From Botryotinia globosa (taxonomy: Eukaryota > Ascomycota > Leotiomycetes > Helotiales > Sclerotiniaceae): a stretch of 64,000 nucleotides of DNA. Shown here piece by piece: positions 32,277-42,618 of this stretch (its first letter is position 1; the number at the start of each line of letters is the position of its first letter). The stretch lies in the NCBI GenBank assembly GCA_014898425.1, contig RCSZ01000006.1, positions 558,001-622,000 on the forward strand, written 5' to 3'. A model generated the notes under the pieces. It saw only the letters and a list, made by a program, of their open reading frames with translations. It did no database searches and was not told the origin of the DNA. Position numbers and translations under genes: made by a program.

Positions 32277-33091
32277 GGAAAGATCCGGGGAGAAGGGCCG
32301 GCCAGTGGTATGAGATCAGAAAGATTCACCCCACAGGTCCTGACTCGAGGACAAATCAAGCGTTTGGGATATGTCTTGCAGAAGCTCCAGGGCAGTAGTG
32401 GGGATTTCTGATGGATATTGAATTTTTGACGGATCCAAAGTTTAAAAAGGAGTAGAGAAGTAGGGAGGGAGGGAGGGAGGTACAGTAAGTAGTAGTGAGT
32501 GATTCTAGTGAGTGATTCTACTGGGATAGAATAGCGTCAAGAGTCTCAGTCGTGATGGGAAAAGGTAAGACGATGGAGTGAATTGAGAGTTGGAAGAGGG
32601 AGAGGGAGGTAGGGAGGGAGGTAGGGAGGGAGGGAGGTTAAAAAGTTCCAAGTCTCTGTCTGTGTCAATCAAAAGTATTCATTGGGAAAAAAGAAGACGA
32701 TGGTGAAAGTAAGAGAAGAAGAAAGTTTGGTTGGTGTTTTTCAGTTTTTGAAGTAGGTACCTCGTACTCTCTTTATTTATTTACGTTATTGCGTCGAGAG
32801 TGGTTTGGGAGAGTTCAAGGAGAAGGAGGGTGGAAGAGAAGAATATGGAAAAGGAAGTGGTATAGTATATAAATGTGGTGTACGGGATAGGTAGTGTAGT
32901 GTAGTGTAGTATATACACAAAGTGGTGAAGTCGATGTTGTGTTGACGCATGCATATGTTGCTGAACCCACGATGTATACTTTTGCTTTTGCTTTTGCTTT
33001 TGCTTTTGCTTTTGATGGATGGATGGATGGATCGATAAAGATGGATGGGATTGAAGGATTGTTATATTTGTACACTCAGTATGAACATTCG
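32277..33091. other. cry-DASH promoter region with short tandem repeats
   Basis: Upstream DNA of the cry-DASH gene. It holds GGGA/GGTA runs (about 32461-32480 and 32600-32640), a TTTTGC hexamer array of about six copies (about 32979-33014) and a GATG array (about 33015-33032). Apparent frames across these repeats are low-complexity artefacts. Confidence 0.65.
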
Positions 33092-33172
33092 CATTCATTC
33101 ATTCATTCATTCATTCATTCATTCATTCATTCATTCATTCATTCATTCATTCATTCATTCATTCATTCATCC
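33092..33172. repeat. ATTC microsatellite
   Basis: About 20 tandem copies of the tetranucleotide, almost perfect. Confidence 0.95.
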
Positions 33173-33534
33173 ATCATTCTTTCCCCATCATTCTTTCCCC
33201 ATCATGAATTCTTTCATCCTCTCATCCTCATCCTCTCCCTCTCATCCTCTCCCTCTCATCCTCTCATCATCCAGAGGAAAGTCATGGCTCCATGTGCATT
33301 GGGTCCTAAAATGATCGATGGAGGTTGGTGTTTGCTTGTCAAAAGACGATGCTCAAAGCTCTGGTGGTAGTGTGAGGATCGCCCCACTTTATTCATCGCT
33401 CAGGAACCAGCCTTACCAGATGGGGTTAGATCCGATCTCAGCTTGTTCCATGGAATCCTCAGATTGATCAATCACATCACTTGACGGTGGTTTGGAGGGA
33501 ATGCCGCTTGATAATTTTCACATACTCTTTCTTC

Positions 33535-33655
33535 ACTCACTGTTTATTCACTCTTCACTGTTTATTCACTCTTCACTCTTTCTTCACTCTTCACTCTTCA
33601 CTCTTCACTCTTCACTCTTTCTTCACTCACTCTTCACTCATTCTTCACTTACCTA
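33535..33655. repeat. TTCACTC/TTCACTG-type tandem repeat
   Basis: Short related units (TTCACTC, TTCACTCTT) repeated irregularly over about 120 bp. Confidence 0.8.
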
Positions 33656-33717
33656 ATTCTTTTTACTACATATACCATATCATAAATACTCCCGCGTAAT
33701 ATATCTACCTACATATA

Positions 33718-33895
33718 TCAATATCCCTTGTAAATATACACCACCTCATAATATACATTAAATATCTCTTGTAAATATACACCACTTTATAATTCACATC
33801 AATATCTCTTGTAAATATACACCACCTCATAATTCACATCAATATCTCTTGTAAACATATACCACTTTATAATTCACATCAATATCTCTTGCATG
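33718..33895. repeat. 42-bp minisatellite, about four copies
   Basis: Each unit contains AATATCTCTTGTAAATATAC followed by ACCAC(C/T)T(C/T)ATAATTCACATC-type sequence. Copies differ by a few transitions. Confidence 0.85.
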
Positions 33896-35876
33896 TATTC
33901 GTTGGCTGAATTCCCGTACAGTATCTCATCATCCATCAGATCCATCACATCCAAATACATCACATCCATCACATCCATCCATCTCATCCATCACATCCAT
34001 CCATCTCATCCAAACATACCACCAGATCTACAGTCGGGACACATGTAGAGCCACGATATCTCGGTCCCACGATCCCCTACTTGACATGCTCGGAAAGCCT
34101 TCCAAGTTCCAACCGCCATGACAGATTCATCCTCAGGTGATCACTCAACATCTGCAAGACGGTGGAGTACAGCATATTAATGCAACACCGTTCCAGATCG
34201 TGTCATCGGTATCTTGCATTAGTTCGATGTTGAAGCTTTCTCTTAGTCGATGATTTCATAAAGGATCAACTTCAACTCTCCATCATGAACTAATTACTCT
34301 GTCCTACAGCAGGTAGGTAATTCTTCTTCCGCGGTCCTTTCGATTACCTTTTGTTTTTCAACGTCAAGGCATATCAAGGTATGTCAAGGCACGTCAAAGC
34401 ATGTTATTCAAGACAAGAGAAAGGAAAAATAAGACAATCTGAGCATTTTCTGATCTATAATTCTCATGACTAGGTTACTAATTATGTATTCAATCAGACG
34501 AGTACATTAACCATTAGTCATCAACTATTTTCGAATTGCAATTATACTTTCTACCTCTTCATCCCTCACTATCATTTTCCAATCCATCCACCGGGTGATC
34601 ATCTTTCAATCCCGACTTTCCTCGTATTCAATCCCGATTTTCATCCCGATTTTCATCCCGAATACCATCCCGAATACCATCCCGAAACTCTACTCAAATT
34701 CCCTCTCCCCAACTCTCTCCACTTCACATCATACATGACACATCAAACAATAAATAGACACAACGTCAAAGCAAGTAACGAGAAACGCTGCTTACCTTGG
34801 GGGAGAAGAAGCACTTTCCAAGAAATAAATGATCTTCACATTCCGATTCTTAACTTTCCACTAGCGGAACTCTATTCATTCAATTACAATTCATATGCTA
34901 AAGTTATTTCTGCATTTTGTTTTTTGTTTTGTTTTTTGTTTCCTGAGAATAAACATTTGTTATTGGGTGTGCTGATGTATATATGAGAATATAAAATGTG
35001 AGTATATATATTTTTTAGGGAAATATAAGGATATATTTTTCTGATATACATTATTGGGATTCGTCTCGTGTGACTTGTATGTCTTTGGATTGGATTAGAT
35101 TAGATTGGCTTCTATTATCATATCATCTCTGGGTATCCATTCATTCCTTCATTCATTCGCTTGCTTATATCTATCATCTATTATGTATCATCTATCGTCT
35201 ATTATTGATTATTGATCATTTCTATTGCTTGTTGGTGAAAGTAAGCGAACGTGAAGGTTGAAGTGGAAGTCATGCCACGTGTCTAGATATTTTGAGTAGA
35301 GATATTAGATATTTGGGGAGGAATTATTGGGAGTTGGGTGGTGTGTGGTGTGGGTTGTGGGTTGTGGGTTTATAGGATATTTGGGGGAGAAGGGAAGAGA
35401 AGGGAAGCAATGTATCTTTAATCCTTGGAGTTCTTCGTAGATGAAGATGTTTTCGTTGCATGATGTTGGAATAGTGATGATTCTTGAAGAGCTATTTGGG
35501 TAATGTTGGAAGATATTCGAGATATTCGAGCACCTGCAGTGTGAATACCTATTCGCTCACATTATTCGTCCATGTTGGGTTGATGGCCGTAGTGTGATTT
35601 TATTCACTCGCGAGAGAATTGGATTTTGGGGGTTATTTAATCAGGAGCTTGTAGTAGAAAGAATGGAGAGATGGTTTTGTGCATCTCTTGGGGGGTTATA
35701 GATGAGTGTCTGATTCTTGTTGGTATAAAGAAAGACCTTTCTTCGTTTCTGTTATCGCAGAATACTTTGTGTAGGTAGTATTCAAAGCTATGCAGGAAGT
35801 ACACATTTACTCTTCAGAAACGACAACCCATCAACCTAGCTAATGTCACCTAAGAATTCCATCACAAACCCACCAA
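33896..35876. other. intergenic, repeat-rich, no gene seen
   Basis: It contains CATCC/CATCACATC repeats (about 33935-34015), ATCCCGAATACC/ATCCCGATTTTC repeats (about 34605-34690) and further simple sequence. Open frames (34735-34986, 35070-35261) show no recognisable protein character. The final part before 35877 is the probable promoter of the 504-aa gene. Confidence 0.55.
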
Positions 35877-37391
35877 ATGTCACCCTCCTCAAATCTCAAC
35901 GAATCCCCTATCCGCATCCCCCCACTCGGACCCTTCACCCCCCTTCACGCCTCTCTCACATTCACCAAACTCTGGACCCCCACCGACGAGCACCTCCTCC
36001 AAGAAGACTACCTCTCCAAAAACTTCCCCCTCTCCAAAAACTTCCCCCTCTCCAAAAATCCCTTCCCACATACAACATACTATTCCTGGAACACCCCCTC
36101 CAACGAGACATCGCATCCGGAATCCGACTACGTATGGAGACTCGCGTATAAATGTTTCCACAGATCGCCATACGATTTATTTCCCAGGATAAGAATGGGT
36201 TCGGATCTCGATTTGTCGGATAGGGGGGTTTGTAAGTTTGTCGCGCAGACACTGTGTATACCAGGTGTGCAGGGCAATGTGGAGTTTCTGCATTATATTC
36301 TGCAATATGCAGCGCATTTCGTGTGTATACAAAGTCCCCAACCGAGGAAATATTCGGGAAGGTCGCCGCGGCCTGAACATGTGGATTTTATGGAAATATT
36401 ACTGGAAGAAAATATCCTGGAAAAGTCTACTATCATGAAAAACACTACTACTCATACCACCCCCACACTCCACCACCGAAACGATCCCGATCCTTCCCTG
36501 ACAGACACAAACCTAATCCCCAATCTCAAAATCCTCACTCTCATCACCACCGCTTGGAATCTCTATGCTAAAGCTAGAATGCTTCATCCGGTCTCAACCT
36601 ACGATTTCAACATCCGACTCCAGCTCTCCGCTATCGAAGTCGATGAGCGCGTTTGCATCGAGAGATTCAAGCGAGAGTGGAAAATGCAATGGCCGTTGGA
36701 ATATCGGAGGAATGTGGTGAGGAGACATGGATGTGGGTATGCGTATTTGTATCGGAATGTGTATGCGCGGGAACTGGTGGAGTTTATTGAGAGGACGGTA
36801 CCGGAGGGGTGGAATTTGAGGGATGAGGACGGGAATGCGGATGGGGATGGGGAGGAATCGTTTTATTCGGCGAGGAGTATTGTGCAGGGGATTGAGAGGT
36901 GTGGGGGAGGAGGATGGGAAGTGCGATGTATTGGGAGACATTTGGCTAGTATTCGGGGGAGGGAATGGCATTGTTTTTCTGGGGATGGCGGGTTGTGTGA
37001 GGGTGGGGAGGAAATTTTGTTTTTTCCCGTGTTTATGAAGAGGGGGTGGAAAAGGAGGGAGTGGGCTGTGGGTTTGGGGGAGGAGCGGAGAGGGGGGGAG
37101 AAATGGGAGGAAGAACAGGAGCGGAAAAAGGAACACGAGTTGTGGATTGAAAGAGTAGATGGGTTGGAGAAGATACGGGAACAGGAACAGGAACAACAGA
37201 CGTGGACCGCGGGACCGGATGAGGTATTTCTTGATCAGAATAGGGAATATGTGGACATGGAGAGTGAGGAGGGTTGGTTTATCACAAAAGAGGAAAGTGA
37301 GACGTTGAGTGGATGTAGGAATTGCTGTCGTCCGGTTTGTTGCCAGCTGAGACGGAGGTGGAATGGTGTATTTGTGAGGACGGTGGTTTGA
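35877..37391 (+). CDS. hypothetical protein, 504 aa
   Basis: Uninterrupted frame from ATG 35877 to TGA at 37391. I do not recognise the family. Residues about 45-62 hold three copies of L-S-K-N-F-P, or a near variant, encoded by an 18-bp tandem repeat. The centre has a globular-looking segment (D-Y-V-W-R-L-A-Y-K-C-F-H through F-V-C-I-Q-S-P). The C-terminal third is rich in Glu/Trp/Arg with a coiled-coil-like stretch (E-E-R-R-G-G-E-K-W-E-E-E-Q-E-R-K-K-E-H-E). A C-C-R-P-V-C-C cluster lies near the end. Base use is striking: C-rich on the top strand at the start and strongly G-rich after about 36650. No signal peptide or membrane segment is evident. Length and lack of stops favour a real gene, but homology evidence is needed. 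Confidence 0.6.
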   Translation: MSPSSNLNESPIRIPPLGPFTPLHASLTFTKLWTPTDEHLLQEDYLSKNFPLSKNFPLSKNPFPHTTYYSWNTPSNETSHPESDYVWRLAYKCFHRSPYDLFPRIRMGSDLDLSDRGVCKFVAQTLCIPGVQGNVEFLHYILQYAAHFVCIQSPQPRKYSGRSPRPEHVDFMEILLEENILEKSTIMKNTTTHTTPTLHHRNDPDPSLTDTNLIPNLKILTLITTAWNLYAKARMLHPVSTYDFNIRLQLSAIEVDERVCIERFKREWKMQWPLEYRRNVVRRHGCGYAYLYRNVYARELVEFIERTVPEGWNLRDEDGNADGDGEESFYSARSIVQGIERCGGGGWEVRCIGRHLASIRGREWHCFSGDGGLCEGGEEILFFPVFMKRGWKRREWAVGLGEERRGGEKWEEEQERKKEHELWIERVDGLEKIREQEQEQQTWTAGPDEVFLDQNREYVDMESEEGWFITKEESETLSGCRNCCRPVCCQLRRRWNGVFVRTVV

Positions 37392-38304
37392 GGGGGTGGG
37401 GTGTGGGGTGTGGGATAGAGGACGGGATTGGGTATGCAGCTTTGAGGAGATGAGGATTGGTGGGTGGGGGTAGTTATCCGGCCGCTGATGGTGAGCAGTG
37501 GACTCAAGGATCTGAGTACCGGAGGTACGTGTCATGTTTGTGTGTATCTTGAAGGCTTTTCTATGAGCTGCATCTGCATGTGTCAACTAAGTCCTCATGT
37601 TTCATTCCGAAAGGTCAAACAACGCCTTCTCCAAGAGTCTATTTTATAAGAAATTGGCAAAGCATCGTCAAGAGACCTCGAAGTTTTTAAACATATCGTC
37701 GATATTTTCAGATATTTCAAGACACGTGATCATCTCTTGATGCCGATGATGGAGGGTGCCGAGAATAGTGGATGAACGTAAACCCTGAATTCGTAGAGTC
37801 GTATCTACGCGCTGGCGAGAGCTAGCTACAGACGATCAAATCTTGGCGGCTATTGCTACATAGGTAGGTAGGGAACACGGTGGACAGACACAAATGCCGA
37901 AGGGAACATAACGGGGTCTCCGAAGCGTCTGGCGCTTCCACTCGGATCTGTGCTAAGCTTTTCCGGGGTGAGGGAATTTATCTCCGAGTCTCCTTTGATA
38001 TCGTGATGCTTCAAAAACCGAGATTCACAAGTGTTTTGATCAGTGTTTTGGCACATGACATTATTTATTTGTAAATTTTTACTTTTACTTTTGATTTGTG
38101 AATATTGCTTAAGATAAGAGTAATGTCCCGCCGAAAAATGCTCATCAAGGTATTTATCCATCCAAACTCCACGCTTATGCTCATGGTCATGCTCATGTTC
38201 ATCCCATACTCATACATGCATGCATGAATTCATAACAAACAACCAAGAAACTCCAATCCAACATTCCTTCACAAGCGCCACTCTTCCTTTTCCTCACCCG
38301 TGTC
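37392..38304. other. intergenic, no gene seen
   Basis: About 900 bp between convergent genes, so it should hold two 3' UTRs. The open frame at 37880-38074 is unsupported. Confidence 0.5.
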
Positions 38305-39970
38305 CTAATATCTAACCACCTCATCGTGTTCAGCCAATACCCCTCCAAGCTCACTTGCTTTCTTACCCCCACTACTACCTAAACTCTTTCTCTCATCTGA
38401 ATCTACTGTGCCAATTCTTTCTGCCTCGAAATATCTAGCTGGTCTCTTTCTGCCAATCGCGTCTGGATCCTTGAACACCAATATACTTCCATTTTCTCTG
38501 AACAGTCTATCAATGTCCTCCAATGTTCGATCACTCGTCTCGGGATAGAAGAAGTAAACAATTGGTACGAATGACGCATTGAAAACCGTCCATATGATAT
38601 AGAATTTCCATCTCAAAGACTCAATTCCAATGGGTGTAATTTCCACCACCATGAAGTTGAAGATCCAATTGGTGGCAGTACCAAGGGCAGCACCTTTAGT
38701 ACGCATGGCGAGAGAATTAATCTCGGTAGGATAGAGCCAGGGAACACCTTGCCAACCGAAACCGAAGAAGAGATAATAGACGAAGAAAAATGCGACAGAG
38801 GCAGAAGCGACTTCTTTTTGATGAGCATAACCTTCTAATTCGTTGAAGCGGAGTAGAACGGTGATGAGCAGGTAACAGACGGCTTGACCAGCGGCTGCAT
38901 AAATCATGAGATTTCTTCTTCCCCATCGCTCTACATTCGGGATGGCGAGGAGCGAAGCGGCAAAGTAAGATACGCTATTGCAAGCGGCGAGAAGTCTTGC
39001 AAGTGTGTTTGAGAGACCGACGGAGGAGATCAAGACGGTGGGGAGATAGTAGGATGTTACGTTGATACCACTAAGTTGTTGCATGGCTTGAGTTCCACAA
39101 CCTAGGACGAGACGACGTATAGTAGAGGTTCCAGCTTCTCCAGTTCGACCACGGAGGAGATCAAACCAAGAAACCCCATGCGCTTCTTCGTATTCAACAG
39201 CGTAGATGATATCATTCACATCGCTGCTTACACGATCGTCTTTAATATCGAGATCTTCCAGATCAGCAATGATCTGACGACCTTCATCGATCTTTCCGTG
39301 GGCGATTAACCAACGAGGAGACTCGGGAAGCCAAGGAACAGTGGCATATAAGATTATGATGAAGATCAATTGGAAGGCGAGTGGGAATCTCCAAGTGACT
39401 GGACCTGAGAGGAAAGAAAATCCATATGTAACCCAGTTACTAAGAGAGAAACCAGCGATATTGAGAATCATTTCGATAACGACGAGTTTACCTCGAAGAC
39501 TCGCTTTTGAAGTCTCGGATTGCCAAACGGGTGCTGTAGATGTGTTCATACCATTACCGATACCGGCTATGATTCTTCCCGTGATCATCGTAGGGACATC
39601 GTAGGCTGCGATTTGAAGAATGGCGCCTATGGTCATGATAGTCGTTCCCCATAGAATGGTCTTTTTACGACCGAGTCTTTCACCGAAGGCGACGGCTGCG
39701 ATGGCTCCTACGAAACAACCAATATCGTAAAGAGCAGTAATCGTTCCTACTAAAGCGGTTTTGCCATTGAGATTGAGAGTGTTGAGGAAATCCTCAGTGA
39801 CGATAACACCACCTGGAATCGGTTAGGAAAGATCATGATGAAGGTAGAAGATAGACGTAGTACATACCGAAAACACCTTGATCATAACCAAACAAAGTCA
39901 TATCTGTTGCACAAGCAACCGTGACCCAGAATGTGAGCCATCCTCCCCGCATACCAAACCAAGGAGCCAT
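38305..39970 (-). CDS. MFS sugar transporter (sugar porter family), two exons
   Basis: Exons 39970-39868 and 39812-38305 give 1611 nt, 536 aa. The 55-nt intron has GTATGT, a CTAAC branch and CAG; the joint restores F-G-Y-D-Q-G-V-F-G/G-V-I-V-T. Sugar-porter hallmarks appear in order: R-L-G-R-K-K after TM2, G-R-I-I-A-G-I-G-N-G, P-E-S-P-R-W-L after TM6, Q-Q-L-S-G-I-N in TM7, E-R-W-G-R-R between TM8 and TM9, and P-E-T-S-D-R-T-L-E-D-I-D after TM12. About twelve membrane helices are expected. The substrate is probably a hexose or related sugar moved by proton symport across the plasma membrane, but the sequence does not fix it. The N terminus is short, as is common for this fungal subgroup. Confidence 0.92.
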
Positions 39971-41253
39971 ATTTTTGAGAAGAACCGTGCGAAGAATATA
40001 GATTTACATGCAGTACAAGAATAATTCCAACGCGGTAATACACAATATCATCTGATAATGAGAGAATGAACCAAAAAACTCCTATACCAACAAAGGGCAT
40101 AATCAACCTTTATATAACTAACACCAACCAACAAACAGTACAACATGTGTGGAGAGGGCGAATACCAATGACTCGCAGAGATCTGAGAGATTCAAGCAGG
40201 ACCATTAATCAGGATTTCAAGCAGCAATGAAGATCATCCCTCTCCCAACAACGTGACCAAGATTACACCCCATGATACCTTGGTATGCACCCCCGGATTT
40301 ACTATTCGGGCAGCGATTATCACGTCACTCTGTAGGTACAGCGAGATCCAACCTTAGAATGCGGGAATACGGAGTGCCGAGTGGTCAAGCACAGCGCAAC
40401 GCGTACAACCGGTGTAGGTTGTGCAGGCCCCAGCAAATCACCAAACATGGGGTATACCTTGGACGGTATGTCTTCGGATGTTATGGAGGTTAGAGAAATT
40501 GGCCGTTCGGTGTGTTTGTGGACCTCTCTCAGACTTCGAAGTTTGTTTCAGCATGGCCATCATAAGCAGGCTGCAGCTCGCTTGGCCTATTTAAGCATGA
40601 GTGATGGAAGAAATGGAACAAATGGAAACTCTTTAATGGAAGCGAAAGTTTAAAAGCATGAATTGAGTGCAACTTTCGGATGGATTTATCCCTGCTTTTC
40701 ATCCTCTGGGGATTGGTATTATGTCATCGAGCAGATGAAAAGTATATGCGGCGGGCTGAGGATGGAGACTTCAGAATTGGTATGATACAAAGTAGTCATC
40801 GTACAAAAGTATGTTGGGGTGCATTGTCGTCCCGTGTTTGACGGCTTCATTATCCGGCGTAATTCTGGGTTTGCAATGCGGCAACGCCTACAATAGATCT
40901 ATCTATGTTGTATGTATGATGAAATTGATAATGATAAGCATGGAGTGTAGAGTATAGAAACTGTTGTATAACTCAGGGGTAAATGAATGAATGAATGAAT
41001 GCATGCATGTCCTTCCTATTTGTGGACTGTACCGATAGTCGCGCGATAGAAGGAGGAAAGGAAGACGCGCGCGGCGAATATCGTGGTAATTGCGGTTGTA
41101 GAAAGGCAAGTTTTTTATCAAAGTTTTGTGACTAATAAGAATCCAGAATACTAGGTACCCAGTCATCATCAACAGAATATTGTTTAGATTGCAACGATTA
41201 CCTACATATATTACATCTGTCACCACTTTGTCCAACAATTCAATGAAAGTATA
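39971..41253. other. intergenic, promoter side of the sugar transporter
   Basis: About 1.3 kb. It includes the transporter promoter and an AATG array near 40983-41002. Frames at 40272-40653 have no recognised features. Confidence 0.5.
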
Positions 41254-41630
41254 GCAAAACCTCTCTATAAGAATACTAGTTTTTGTAGTCATTTTTAAGA
41301 ATATGTAGAGGTGTTTTTATAGAGGTATCCAATTAATCTTAATCTAATGGTAATTGATTTTTGATTAGTTTTAATCGGATTATATTTTATAACAATTTTG
41401 GAAATCTTTTATTTTTATAATATATAATTAGATTCTCTATATAATATTATATTATAATTCAAATTCTAATGATTTTATTAATTCAATAAGGATATATATA
41501 ATTCTAGGATTAAAGAATGTAAAGATATCCTAATAAAAAGGTTTTAAGGATATAGGTCATTTTTAGCTCTAAATTTTTTGGGATTGAAAAATATATCCTT
41601 ATAGAGAGGATCCTTATAGAGAGGTTTTGT
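41254..41630. mobile_element. MITE-like element E with TA flanks (377 bp)
   Basis: The left end GCAAAACCTCTCTATAAG and the reverse complement of the right end ACAAAACCTCTCTATAAG form perfect termini apart from the first base (G versus A). TA lies outside each end (41252-41253, 41631-41632). Further TATAGAGG-like motifs repeat just inside both ends. The interior is AT-rich and non-coding. The structure suggests a non-autonomous Tc1/mariner-pogo type element. Confidence 0.8.
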
Positions 41631-42618
41631 TATATCTCTCTCATAATCCGCCTATCAAAATCTCACACTCGGTTATTGAGCTATTCTCACACCCCATGCA
41701 TTATCTAGTAATAAAGTGGCTCGAGAGTGGGCGTGCAGACAAAGCTAATTTCACCCCTACAAAAACAAAAAATCCACACCCAATGATTTCATTCGGCATT
41801 CCCCTTAATCAAGTCAATCTTCCGATGCGATGAATTTCCTATTAGTTCTGCCGTAAGCCAAGCCTAAGATGATATTCACAGCTGCAGATGCCCTCCTAAA
41901 GCCTGCACTAGCGTTATAAGCTGAGGGTCTTAGTTCCGACGGCAGTGTACCACATGCGGTTGGGTAATGGTACCTATCCAAATCTTGACCCCGATTTGCT
42001 TCATTTCTCCAGTTGCTCGCCGATTATCTGATATCCATCTTTTCCTCATCTCTAGCTGCCTCCAATGCGGAGTACGTACGTTGTGGATCAGCTTTTCTCT
42101 TGGTCGGGGGCTTGCAAGATACACCCCAACACTTCAACAACAAACTTATTTCGTCTCAATTGCCTGATTGACTTGATGGACAGCGTAGATCACTGGGTGA
42201 GTGGGATCAGCGCAGATAACGTCTAGTAGGTGAGTTGTCTTCTTCTTTGATGGCTCAGAAATATGGGAAGGGATGTTTTAAATTTGTGTGATGTTCCTAG
42301 GTAAGGTTAGATCTCCAAGATAGCTGCTCATCAGGAATCAGCAATTCTAAACATTCAATCATAAGATATCTGATCATCATATTTGACCGCAGAATTTGCT
42401 TTCTTCGTGTTTTTGAAAATGATACTCGGCCTCGTCATCAAAATTTGCTATGATGCCAAGGTATTCACTGTTCATAAATAGACGCTCAACTGATTGTATT
42501 TGACAACGTGTTCAAATTGACGCGGATGTTAGACGAAGCATAAGAAAGAGGGTAAGGTGAAAAAGGAGAGATTAACATTTCAATAAAAGAAAAAGCAAGA
42601 TCATAAGATCCAAATCTC
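41631..42618. other. intergenic, no gene seen
   Basis: About 1 kb between element E and the 3' end of the NACHT-ankyrin relic. Frames at 41627-41833 and 41930-42167 have no recognisable features. Confidence 0.5.

Noticed and set aside
32939..33370. Plus-strand frames of 143 and 89 codons with Phe-Ala and His-Ser-Phe-Ile repeats
   Set aside because: They simply read through the TTTTGC, GATG and ATTC microsatellites.
33718..33895. CRISPR-like regularly spaced repeat
   Set aside because: Units are contiguous and similar throughout with no unique spacers, and the genome is eukaryotic; it is a minisatellite.
36594..37586. Long antisense frame of 330 codons, Pro/Leu-rich
   Set aside because: It is the complement of the C/G-skewed 504-aa gene; its composition reflects the skew and shows no domain.
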